64,000 nt of DNA from assembly GCA_045866215.1 (NCBI GenBank), contig AP035880.1:4216001-4280000 (forward strand). Reading direction: 5' to 3'. Below are positions 29,022 to 36,357 of this stretch, one piece after another. The notes beneath the pieces are model-generated. The model searched no databases, was not told where the DNA came from, and saw only the letters and a list, made by a program, of their open reading frames with translations. Source of the DNA: Croceivirga sp009797885. Lineage in GTDB: Bacteria; Bacteroidota; Bacteroidia; Flavobacteriales; Flavobacteriaceae. A program made the translations under genes and the position numbers. Position 1 is the first letter of the stretch, and each line of letters opens with the position of its first letter.

Positions 29022-29651
29022 TTGCAAAGATTGCCCGTCCCCAAAGAAATCTTAGAAGAAAAATGGAATGCCTATTCCCATGGATTTGGAATTGTGCTAG
29101 GCGTGTTGGGAATGCTTTTCCTTTTGGACAAACAAACTGGGACCAGTCAATTTTGGCCAGTTTTAATTTACGGTGTTTCAGTAATCTTACTGTTTTCGGC
29201 CTCCACTTGGTACCATAGTGTCCAAAACCCCATTTTAAAAAGGAAGCTTCGGGTATTGGATCATATCAGTATCTACTATCTCATTGCCGGCACGTACACA
29301 CCCGTATGTCTTTGGATATTGGAAGGTTCCCGGGGTTTTCTACTGCTTTACCTTGTATGGGGCATTGCGGTTTTTGGAACTTTTCTTAAACTGTTCTTTA
29401 CAGGAAAATTCGAAGTGTTTTCCTTACTGCTTTATGGGGTCATGGGATGGTTGATCGTTATTGATTTGGCGTATTTAATGGAGAACACTTCCAAAACCGA
29501 ACTACTCTTTCTAGCGCTTGGAGGAGCCTTCTACACCTTGGGGATGCTTTTTTATGCTACTAAAAAAATTCCCTTTAACCATTTAATTTGGCATTTTTTC
29601 GTTCTAGGAGGAGCTATTAGCCATTGGTTTATGGTTAAGAGTATTCTTTGA
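29022..29651 (+). CDS. trhA: TrhA/hemolysin III family membrane protein
   Basis: The 209-residue protein has seven predicted membrane segments and the PAQR/HlyIII motifs: EEKWNAYSHGFGIVLG (His), SASTWYHS and RVLDHISIYYLIAGTYTPV, plus C-terminal HLIWHFFVLGG, which together supply metal-binding histidines. In E. coli TrhA affects membrane energetics and lipid homeostasis. No ATG is available before the first helix; TTG 29022, adjacent to the upstream stop, is the likeliest start (LQRLPVPKE). Its promoter may be within or before the amidohydrolase stump. Confidence 0.85.
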   Translation: MQRLPVPKEILEEKWNAYSHGFGIVLGVLGMLFLLDKQTGTSQFWPVLIYGVSVILLFSASTWYHSVQNPILKRKLRVLDHISIYYLIAGTYTPVCLWILEGSRGFLLLYLVWGIAVFGTFLKLFFTGKFEVFSLLLYGVMGWLIVIDLAYLMENTSKTELLFLALGGAFYTLGMLFYATKKIPFNHLIWHFFVLGGAISHWFMVKSIL

Positions 29652-29653
29652 AA

Positions 29654-31861
29654 TTAATCAAACAAAAAATGTGGTGCCCTGAAGTAAACCCCATTAACTG
29701 ATGACTTGAAAGTTGATTCCATCACTGGGGAGACCAAATAAGGGAATTCATTGTTTTTAATCACCTTGTCCAAATACGCATCATAGGATTCGATACCATC
29801 ATATCGCTTAATTTCTACTTGCTGAACTTCCATACTACTTTGTTCATAAACTTGATAAAATCCCCATGTCTGAATTTCTTCAGGGATTTTTGGCAATACA
29901 ATCTTATCCATTTTTTCACTGTCGAAAATCAAATTCCATCGATAAGAAATATTTAAACCATCTATAACAACTGGTGCATCACTATTGATAAAAACCCTAC
30001 CTACACTATGACCATTGCCGCTTTTTACCAAGTTTACCTCATTGTTGGCAAAATTGTAATCCACAGTCCAATCCAATGTTTGAAAAGAAGCCAAGGGCTC
30101 ACCGATCCTCTCCGTATAATAGTTGTTTATCCTTACATTGTACTTGTATTTATGAAAGATATTGTTAAAATAATAAGGAATACCACCTTGAGGATTAAAA
30201 CTATATCCCATACCATAAATTCTGTGATATACGTTGTTTTGAAAGTCGTCTTCATTGAAGTATCCTACAATGGATATATTGGATGATTCATATGAACCTG
30301 ATGTGACAATAGGTTCATAGGTTCTACGCTCAACTCCCTCTGATGTGAAAAGATCCGGTGTTAAAATGAAATCTGAAGGAAATTCCCAGTCTGCAACATG
30401 ATAAGAATACTCGTTTAAATCGAAATTGAAAAGTGGTAAGTAAATAAAATCAGTATTTACCGTACTTGTAGTATTTCTTCTTCTATCCAAGGCGAGTTCT
30501 GAAGTTTCTCTATAAAGGCTGCCTCCATAACCGAAACCTTCGCTACTAATGCCCAAAAAATCGTCTGGGTCAAACCCCGTAGCCGGAAATAGCACCGGTT
30601 GGGTTGGGACACCATCAAATCTAGGGTATGTCTTTAAGTTAAGTATATTAAGACTTGATGGTTTTAAATTTTGCAATGTTGAAAATTCACTCGAGTTTCC
30701 AAATGCTCCGGTTTGATACTCTCCAATGGTCAACATGAATTCCGAATCCGCATTAATATCCGTGTCGGTTCTAAGAATTATTTTCTGGGTATCCTCAAAA
30801 ACCCTCTTAGAGTCCAAGATTTCACCATCCATTGTTGATGCAAAAACATAAATTCTTGCCAAAACCGGATTAAAATAATTTACTGGAAAGTTGATTGTGA
30901 TCAATCTTCTGAATAGTTCAATTGATATGAGCCTTTCGGACACGTTGCCCAAACTATCCTTAGCAACAAAACGTAGTAAACCTGTTCCTGTTGGAAACAG
31001 TTCAGGATTAAAATCTATTTGATAATCAGCAGCATTCTCATTTAAGGTAAGTTGTGTGTCTTCAAAAAATATTTCTAATGAAGCAACGTCAGAGAACTCA
31101 TCAGCTATCTCGGGGACGATCAATAAGGTTTCATCCAAAATCTGGCCTTCAACAAGATTTGGAACAACAATCTCAGGCCCGGTATTGTCAGAAATAAACG
31201 TAACTTCAAAAGTAGCTGTATTCTCTGCCAAATCAACAGCTTCTATTTTTAGAACATTCTCCCCATCTTCCAATTGTTGGGTGTCAATATTTGTTTCGTA
31301 TTCTTCATTAATTATTTCAGATAGCAATTCATTGTTCAAATAGGTCTTCACTTCTTTTAGCCCTTCATTATCAGAAATCGTAAAGGTCACGGTATTTACC
31401 GCTCCACCAATTATAGCACCTTCTTCAAGCGATACCTGGCTTATCGTCGGCAACTCATTGTCAATATTGATGACCAGCTCCTTGGAGGTAACATTGCCCG
31501 AGGTGTCCGTAGCGTCTATCCGCAAGGTGTAGTCCGTGAACTTACCCGTTTTTGATTTGGAAGTATAGCTGGAGACATCGATGATCAGTTCATAGGGTGC
31601 TGTTGCGTCCTCGGCCACTTTTTGATTGTCAATAAAGGCCTCGATTTTGGCGATTCCCCCATCATCTTGGGCATCCACAGTAATCCTAATCTGATTGCTC
31701 ACCACAATTGGATCATCATCTTCAGTATTTGGGAAGCCCGTTATTGAAAAATCCATTTGTGGAGGTATGCTATCGGGCTCTGGTGTCGGATCTTCTGAGT
31801 CAGAGGAACATGATGAGAGCACAATAAAAAGGGAAACTAAAAATGAGGGAAATTTATTCAT
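29654..31861 (-). CDS. Large surface lipoprotein with Ig-like repeats
   Basis: The 735-residue protein starts at ATG 31861 with a lipoprotein signal ending LSSCSSD (Cys18). Residues about 35-330 comprise three bacterial Ig-like (Big-type) modules, recognisable from VDAQDDGGIAKIEAFIDN, TFTISDNEGLKEVKTYLN and VPEIADEFSDVASLEIFF. The remaining 400 residues are beta-rich and aromatic with no recognised domain. It is probably exposed on the cell surface. The gene is convergent with trhA (2 bases apart) and stands alone on its strand. Confidence 0.7.
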   Translation of the reverse strand: MNKFPSFLVSLFIVLSSCSSDSEDPTPEPDSIPPQMDFSITGFPNTEDDDPIVVSNQIRITVDAQDDGGIAKIEAFIDNQKVAEDATAPYELIIDVSSYTSKSKTGKFTDYTLRIDATDTSGNVTSKELVINIDNELPTISQVSLEEGAIIGGAVNTVTFTISDNEGLKEVKTYLNNELLSEIINEEYETNIDTQQLEDGENVLKIEAVDLAENTATFEVTFISDNTGPEIVVPNLVEGQILDETLLIVPEIADEFSDVASLEIFFEDTQLTLNENAADYQIDFNPELFPTGTGLLRFVAKDSLGNVSERLISIELFRRLITINFPVNYFNPVLARIYVFASTMDGEILDSKRVFEDTQKIILRTDTDINADSEFMLTIGEYQTGAFGNSSEFSTLQNLKPSSLNILNLKTYPRFDGVPTQPVLFPATGFDPDDFLGISSEGFGYGGSLYRETSELALDRRRNTTSTVNTDFIYLPLFNFDLNEYSYHVADWEFPSDFILTPDLFTSEGVERRTYEPIVTSGSYESSNISIVGYFNEDDFQNNVYHRIYGMGYSFNPQGGIPYYFNNIFHKYKYNVRINNYYTERIGEPLASFQTLDWTVDYNFANNEVNLVKSGNGHSVGRVFINSDAPVVIDGLNISYRWNLIFDSEKMDKIVLPKIPEEIQTWGFYQVYEQSSMEVQQVEIKRYDGIESYDAYLDKVIKNNEFPYLVSPVMESTFKSSVNGVYFRAPHFLFD

Positions 31862-32060
31862 GGTCCGGTCGTTGGCTGCACGAATTTCGTAAAATTTGTG
31901 AATAAAAAAGCTGACAAATGTCAACTTCCTTTGTAACGCCTTGTTTCTAAATACTTAATACGAGCTTTACATTTTTAAAAAACGTTTTTAAAGAAAACGT
32001 AATTGAAACTTTACGTGACCTACCCAATACCCCAATAATTTTGTAGTAAACCTTATTGTG
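31862..32060. other. Divergent intergenic region with small palindromes
   Basis: The 200-base AT-rich region between divergent genes contains the palindrome TGACA-AA-TGTCA (31912-31923), an ACGTAA/TTACGT pair (31998-32015) and a -7-like TAATTTTG (32036-32043) before the PAP2 gene. No coding potential is seen. Confidence 0.4.
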
Positions 32061-32747
32061 ATGCGATTGGTTTTCGACAGGTTAGCTCCTTTTTTTCTTG
32101 CTTTTGCGGTGCTGTTTCCCTTTTTGTTTGTGGATAGGATTGACCTCATGATTATGGTGAATGGGTTTCGAACACCATTTTGGGATTTGTTTTTTATCAA
32201 GGCCAGTGCCCTTGGACATAGTATTACGGTTGTCTTTGCCCTTTTTCTTGTGCTCCGATTTAGATTCAAATGGTTAGCGATTTTTCTACTGGCTTTTCTT
32301 ATTCAGGTTTTTATGGTGGTGCTCTTTAAAAAGGGAATATATCATGATGAATTACGCCCCTACCTTTATTTCAAGTATTTGGACATGCTGAATCTGATTT
32401 CGTTGGTCGATGGTGTGAAAATGCGTCATGTGAATACGTTTCCCTCCGGTCACACCGCTACCATATTCTTTTTGGTGTCCTTTTTTGCCATTCTTGCCAG
32501 GAACAAAGTGGCGTCGTGGGTACTTCTAACAGTTGGTCTTTTGGTAGGTCTTTCCAGAATATACCTTTTCCAACATTGGTATGTAGACGTATATTTTGGA
32601 ATGTTGTTTGGGGTAACCTCATCCATAGTTGCCTACCTGTATATTAGGTCAAACCCCAAAAAATGGCATGCCCGGCAATTGCAAATAGACTTTAAGATAT
32701 GGATGAGGCACACCCAAAATGCAGTCAAGCAGTTGTTTAATTATTAG
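32061..32747 (+). CDS. PAP2-family lipid phosphatase
   Basis: This 228-residue, six-helix membrane protein hydrolyses lipid phosphates such as undecaprenyl pyrophosphate, phosphatidate or lipid A phosphate. The three catalytic motifs are present: K-x6-RP around KKGIYHDELRP (90-100), PSGHT (128-132) and SR-x5-H-x3-D (165-176, SRIYLFQHWYVD). ATG 32061 is preferred; a GTG precedes it by one codon. The next gene starts 7 bases after its stop, so they form an operon with an ArnT-like glycosyltransferase. Confidence 0.9.
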   Translation: MRLVFDRLAPFFLAFAVLFPFLFVDRIDLMIMVNGFRTPFWDLFFIKASALGHSITVVFALFLVLRFRFKWLAIFLLAFLIQVFMVVLFKKGIYHDELRPYLYFKYLDMLNLISLVDGVKMRHVNTFPSGHTATIFFLVSFFAILARNKVASWVLLTVGLLVGLSRIYLFQHWYVDVYFGMLFGVTSSIVAYLYIRSNPKKWHARQLQIDFKIWMRHTQNAVKQLFNY

Positions 32748-32754
32748 TTGGTCC

Positions 32755-34326
32755 ATGGATTTCTTGGAAAAGTACGCTTCATGGATTGTTTTCCTTAGCG
32801 CTTTGTTCATCTGTACCTCTTTTATAGGAGGGTACCCCATCTATATTTTGGATGAAGCGCGAAATGCGGAAGCGGCACGGGAAATGTATGTAAATGACGA
32901 TTATATCGTTCCCTTTTTTAATGGAGAGCTACGTACCGACAAACCACCATTACATTATTATTTTATGGCCCTTGGATATGAACTCTTCGGAATATCCGCA
33001 TTGGGCGCCCGTTTTTTTTCCGGGGTTTTTGGAGCGCTCACCATATTGGTCACTTTCCTTTTTGCCAGAAAACGGTTGGGTTTTAAAGCGGCTTCTTTAA
33101 GTGTGGTCATTTTATCATCTTCGGTATTTTTTGTGCAAGAGTTTCATTTAGCCGTACCTGACCCGTATCTGATTTTCTTCGTCTCATCTACGCTGTTCTG
33201 CTTTTACGAGTTTTACGATTCGAGCAAAAAAAAGTGGCTCCTATGGGCCTATATGGGGATAGGTTTGGGTGTTTTGACCAAAGGTCCCGTTGCCATTGCG
33301 CTTCCTGGACTATCGGTTTTTCTTTTTTTAATCCTGAAAAGGGCGCTCAATTTTAAAAATGTCATGGCTTTCAGGCCTATTTTAGGTTTGTCGTTGTCGT
33401 TAATAATTGCCATACCTTGGTACTATATGGTTCATGAGGCTACCAATGGGGAATGGACAAAGGGATTCTTCCTGGACCACAATGTAAATCGCTTTAACTC
33501 CGGAAAAGAAGGACATGGAGGCCTTTTTCTTCTAACCCCACTTTTCGTTTTTTTGGGAATGCTTCCCTTTTCAATTTTTTTAATCCAGGGTTTTTCCAAA
33601 TTGTGGCGGGAAAGGAAACAAAATGATTTTCAGTTATTTGCTGCTGTAGTGTCCCTGGTCACCGTTACCTTCTTTAGTGTGGCGAGTACAAAGCTGCCCA
33701 ACTATCCCATGCCATGTTATCCTTTTATCGCCATTATCCTTGCCCGGTTCTTAAGGGAAGTAGGTACCAATAAACCCCCATTTAAATCCCTCAAGTATAG
33801 TGTGATTTTTTTGATTTTCATTTCTATTTTGCTCCCCATAGGAGGTTATATGGCCTTGAGCCAGGAAAAAACACTTTATGAAGTACGATGGGTTGCTCTT
33901 TTACTTTCCGTCTTGACCATCGCCTCTCTTTTTGTATGGCTCTATTTTAAGAAAGCGGCATACAAGAAAATGATCGTAAGTATAGCGCTGGGATGGGGTT
34001 TCATGGGCCTTGTACTGTTTGGTGTGATTTATCCTATGCTCACAATGAAAAGCCCAACGGTTTTGGCTTCGAAAATCATAGGGGAAAACTCTGACGTAGT
34101 GGTTTATCAACGTTTTGATAGTGCATTTCCATTTCACTTCAATAGGACTTTTACCGTCGTACATACCCTAAAAGAATTGGAAGCTTTTTTAGGGGAACAT
34201 CCGCAGGGATATATTCTCACCAATACCAGAAATACCGAAAGCCTTTTGAAGTTACGGGAATTCAACCTGATTATGGAACAAAAGGCCCTTTTCGAAAACC
34301 ATACTACCCGCATTTATACAAAATAG
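32755..34326 (+). CDS. ArnT/PMT-like membrane glycosyltransferase
   Basis: This 523-residue GT-C fold protein has about 12 membrane helices. It uses a polyprenyl-phosphate sugar to glycosylate a periplasmic acceptor such as lipid A or protein. The first loop has ILDEARNAEAAREMY with the catalytic Asp-Glu, then TDKPPLHYYFMALGYELFG, the standard GT39/GT83 opening. GVLTKGPVAIALPGLSVF is another block. The ATG at 32755 is used because upstream codons belong to the PAP2 gene. Pairing with PAP2 suggests carrier-lipid recycling after transfer. Acceptor unknown. Confidence 0.85.
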   Translation: MDFLEKYASWIVFLSALFICTSFIGGYPIYILDEARNAEAAREMYVNDDYIVPFFNGELRTDKPPLHYYFMALGYELFGISALGARFFSGVFGALTILVTFLFARKRLGFKAASLSVVILSSSVFFVQEFHLAVPDPYLIFFVSSTLFCFYEFYDSSKKKWLLWAYMGIGLGVLTKGPVAIALPGLSVFLFLILKRALNFKNVMAFRPILGLSLSLIIAIPWYYMVHEATNGEWTKGFFLDHNVNRFNSGKEGHGGLFLLTPLFVFLGMLPFSIFLIQGFSKLWRERKQNDFQLFAAVVSLVTVTFFSVASTKLPNYPMPCYPFIAIILARFLREVGTNKPPFKSLKYSVIFLIFISILLPIGGYMALSQEKTLYEVRWVALLLSVLTIASLFVWLYFKKAAYKKMIVSIALGWGFMGLVLFGVIYPMLTMKSPTVLASKIIGENSDVVVYQRFDSAFPFHFNRTFTVVHTLKELEAFLGEHPQGYILTNTRNTESLLKLREFNLIMEQKALFENHTTRIYTK

Positions 34327-34985
34327 GCCATTCCAAATCCTAAGATGACCACCACAAGCTTTTTGAGGTCAAAGGAGTGCCCTTTGGCACTTTCAAAAAG
34401 GATAACCGTAGAAATATGGAGAAAGACCCCAACGACCAATGCCACCATCTGGGTTTTATAGGTCGAAATAAAGGTGGTTTCCGAGGCCAAATAACTGCCC
34501 AAAGGCGTCATAAGGGCAAATAGTAGTATAAAAATGACGGTCAAACTGCGGTTTAATTTGGAGTTCACCAAAAACATGGAAAGAATGAAGGCCACGGGTA
34601 TTTTATGCACCAGTATTCCATAGAGGATTCCGTTTTCCCCTGAAATGGGTATCCCTTCAATTAGGGCGTGCAGTGATAGGCTGATGAACAATATCGTTGG
34701 AAATTGATTTTTGTCCAGTTGCCAATGCATATGACCATGTTCGGCGCCTTTGGAAAAAAACTCAAGGAAGAGCTGAAGTAAGACCCCAATCAATATGAAT
34801 AGGGTATTGGTTTTTGGATTTCCTTCACTGTAGACTTCAGGAACCAATTCAAAAAAAGTAAGTGCCAACAAAAAGGCCCCACTAAAAGCGAGTAAGAGCT
34901 TTATATTGGTTTGTTTCCTTGGTTTGGTCCATAGTACTACCCCATAGCTTGCAAGTACGGTAAGTACAAGTATTAGGTAATTCAT
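34314..34985 (-). CDS. ZIP-family metal transporter
   Basis: The 223-residue protein has about seven to eight membrane helices, with the metal path in helices IV and V: SLHALIEGIPI and VHKIPVAF. A short histidine stretch, AEHGHMHWQ, sits in the variable loop between helices III and IV, as in other ZIP proteins. It probably imports zinc, iron or manganese across the inner membrane. It overlaps the glycosyltransferase tail to tail by 13 bases and is divergent from rlmL. Confidence 0.85.
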   Translation of the reverse strand: MNYLILVLTVLASYGVVLWTKPRKQTNIKLLLAFSGAFLLALTFFELVPEVYSEGNPKTNTLFILIGVLLQLFLEFFSKGAEHGHMHWQLDKNQFPTILFISLSLHALIEGIPISGENGILYGILVHKIPVAFILSMFLVNSKLNRSLTVIFILLFALMTPLGSYLASETTFISTYKTQMVALVVGVFLHISTVILFESAKGHSFDLKKLVVVILGFGMAYFV

Positions 34986-34999
34986 GTATTAGGTAGGTG

Positions 35000-35027
35000 T
35001 TGAAGCTTTAAAATTACCCTATTTTTG
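35000..35027 (+). promoter_or_regulatory. Promoter of the RlmL-like gene (TTG-N17-TATTTTTG)
   Basis: TTG (35000-35002) and TATTTTTG (35020-35027) match the consensus; the ATG at 35041 is only about 13 bases after the -7 box, giving a very short leader. Confidence 0.55.
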
Positions 35028-35040
35028 GAACATTCAGGAT

Positions 35041-36201
35041 ATGGATATGGAGGGTAATTTTAAAATGTTGGCCAAGACTTTGTTTGGTTTTGAACCTTTA
35101 CTGGCCAAAGAGTTGAGAAACCTTGGGGCCAGTAATGTCCGGGAGGGTAATCGTATGGTTACTTTTGAGGGGGATACGGGTTTTATGTACAAGGCCAATT
35201 TGTGCTTGCGAACGGCCCTAAAAGTGCTCAAGCCCCTACATAAATTCAAGGTTACCAATGAAAAACAATTCTATAGGGAACTGTACCAGATGGATTGGCC
35301 TTCGATTTTCAAACCGGACAGGACCTTTGCTTTTGATACAACCATGCATACCGAGGTTTTTAAAAACTCCATGTTTGTTTCCTTAAAAGCGAAAGATGCC
35401 CTTGTGGATAAATTTAGGGCGATGGGCCTACAACGTCCCAATGTGGATTCGCAGCATGCCGATGTGCGAATCAATATTCATATTCAGGATACATTTTGTA
35501 CGGTTTCCCTGGACAGTTCAGGAAATTCCCTGCATCAAAGGGGCTACAGGAAGGCGGTGAATATTGCCCCCATTAATGAGGTGCTGGCAGCGGGTTTACT
35601 TTTAATGAGTGGCTGGGATGGGAGAACACATTTTTTGGATCCCATGTGTGGTAGCGGAACATTGCTGATAGAAGCCGCTATGATTGCCTGCAATATTCCG
35701 GCAAATATCAATCGCGATCACTATGCCTTTATGAACTGGAATGATTTTGACCAGGAATTGTTTCAAAAAATTGTGGAATCCAGTTTGAACAGGACACGCG
35801 AATTTCATCATAGGATTTTGGGGTACGACAAAGCACCATCAGCGGTCCGAAAAACCATGGAAAATGTACAACATGCAAATCTATCGGAATATGTGACGAT
35901 AGAGCGAAAGGATTTTTTCAGGACGGAAAAATCCAATAGTGGACCCCTCCACGTGGTGTTCAATCCTCCTTATGGGGAACGATTGAACGTTGATATCCCC
36001 ACTTTCTATGGAAAGCTGGGGGATACGTTAAAACGGCATTATCCAAACACCAATGCTTGGTTTATTACCTCCAATATGGATGCCTTAAAATATGTAGGGT
36101 TGCGCCCTTCCAAAAAAATCAAGGTATTTAACGGCAAATTGGAATCTAGACTGGTCTTCTATGAGATGTACGAAGGCAGCCGAAAAAAGAAATCATACTA
36201 G
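35041..36201 (+). CDS. rlmL: THUMP-domain RNA methyltransferase (RlmL-type)
   Basis: This 386-residue class I SAM-dependent methyltransferase matches the N-terminal half of E. coli RlmKL, which makes m2G2445 in 23S rRNA. An N-terminal ferredoxin-like/THUMP region (1-160, LFGFEPLLAKELRNLGA) precedes the Rossmann domain with FLDPMCGSGTLLIEAAMIA and the catalytic NPPYGERL. It lacks the RlmK half, the normal arrangement in Bacteroidota. The ATG at 35041 is followed by another at 35047. Its stop overlaps a small minus-strand ORF. Confidence 0.9.
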   Translation: MDMEGNFKMLAKTLFGFEPLLAKELRNLGASNVREGNRMVTFEGDTGFMYKANLCLRTALKVLKPLHKFKVTNEKQFYRELYQMDWPSIFKPDRTFAFDTTMHTEVFKNSMFVSLKAKDALVDKFRAMGLQRPNVDSQHADVRINIHIQDTFCTVSLDSSGNSLHQRGYRKAVNIAPINEVLAAGLLLMSGWDGRTHFLDPMCGSGTLLIEAAMIACNIPANINRDHYAFMNWNDFDQELFQKIVESSLNRTREFHHRILGYDKAPSAVRKTMENVQHANLSEYVTIERKDFFRTEKSNSGPLHVVFNPPYGERLNVDIPTFYGKLGDTLKRHYPNTNAWFITSNMDALKYVGLRPSKKIKVFNGKLESRLVFYEMYEGSRKKKSY

Positions 36202-36341
36202 ACCTGCACGCCCGGAAAGTGCTTCATGGAAATACGGGCCACTTCCACCTCTTTGATCGAGTTGATCATAATTGGGATGCTATAGTTCAATACGTTAGAT
36301 GATAATTGTCCCTTCCCATTATTGGAAGTGGGATTTTTCAC
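36198..36341 (-). CDS. Small ORF or gene remnant (47 codons)
   Basis: On the minus strand a frame starting at GTG 36341 and ending TAG 36198-36200 encodes 47 residues whose last 30 (VLNYSIPIMINSIKEVEVAR, then a tail ending HFPGVQV) look like genuine protein with normal codon use. It lies 16 bases after the DUF349 gene on the same strand and overlaps rlmL's stop by 3 bases. No family is recognised. It may be a small protein or the C-terminal remnant of a deleted gene. Confidence 0.4.
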   Translation of the reverse strand: MKNPTSNNGKGQLSSNVLNYSIPIMINSIKEVEVARISMKHFPGVQV

Positions 36342-36357
36342 CTAAAAAAGATGAAAT

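Noticed and set aside
36313..36341. Hairpin TCCCA/TGGGA with TTTTT as terminator of rlmL
   Set aside because: The stem is only 5 bp and overlaps a likely coding stretch on the other strand.
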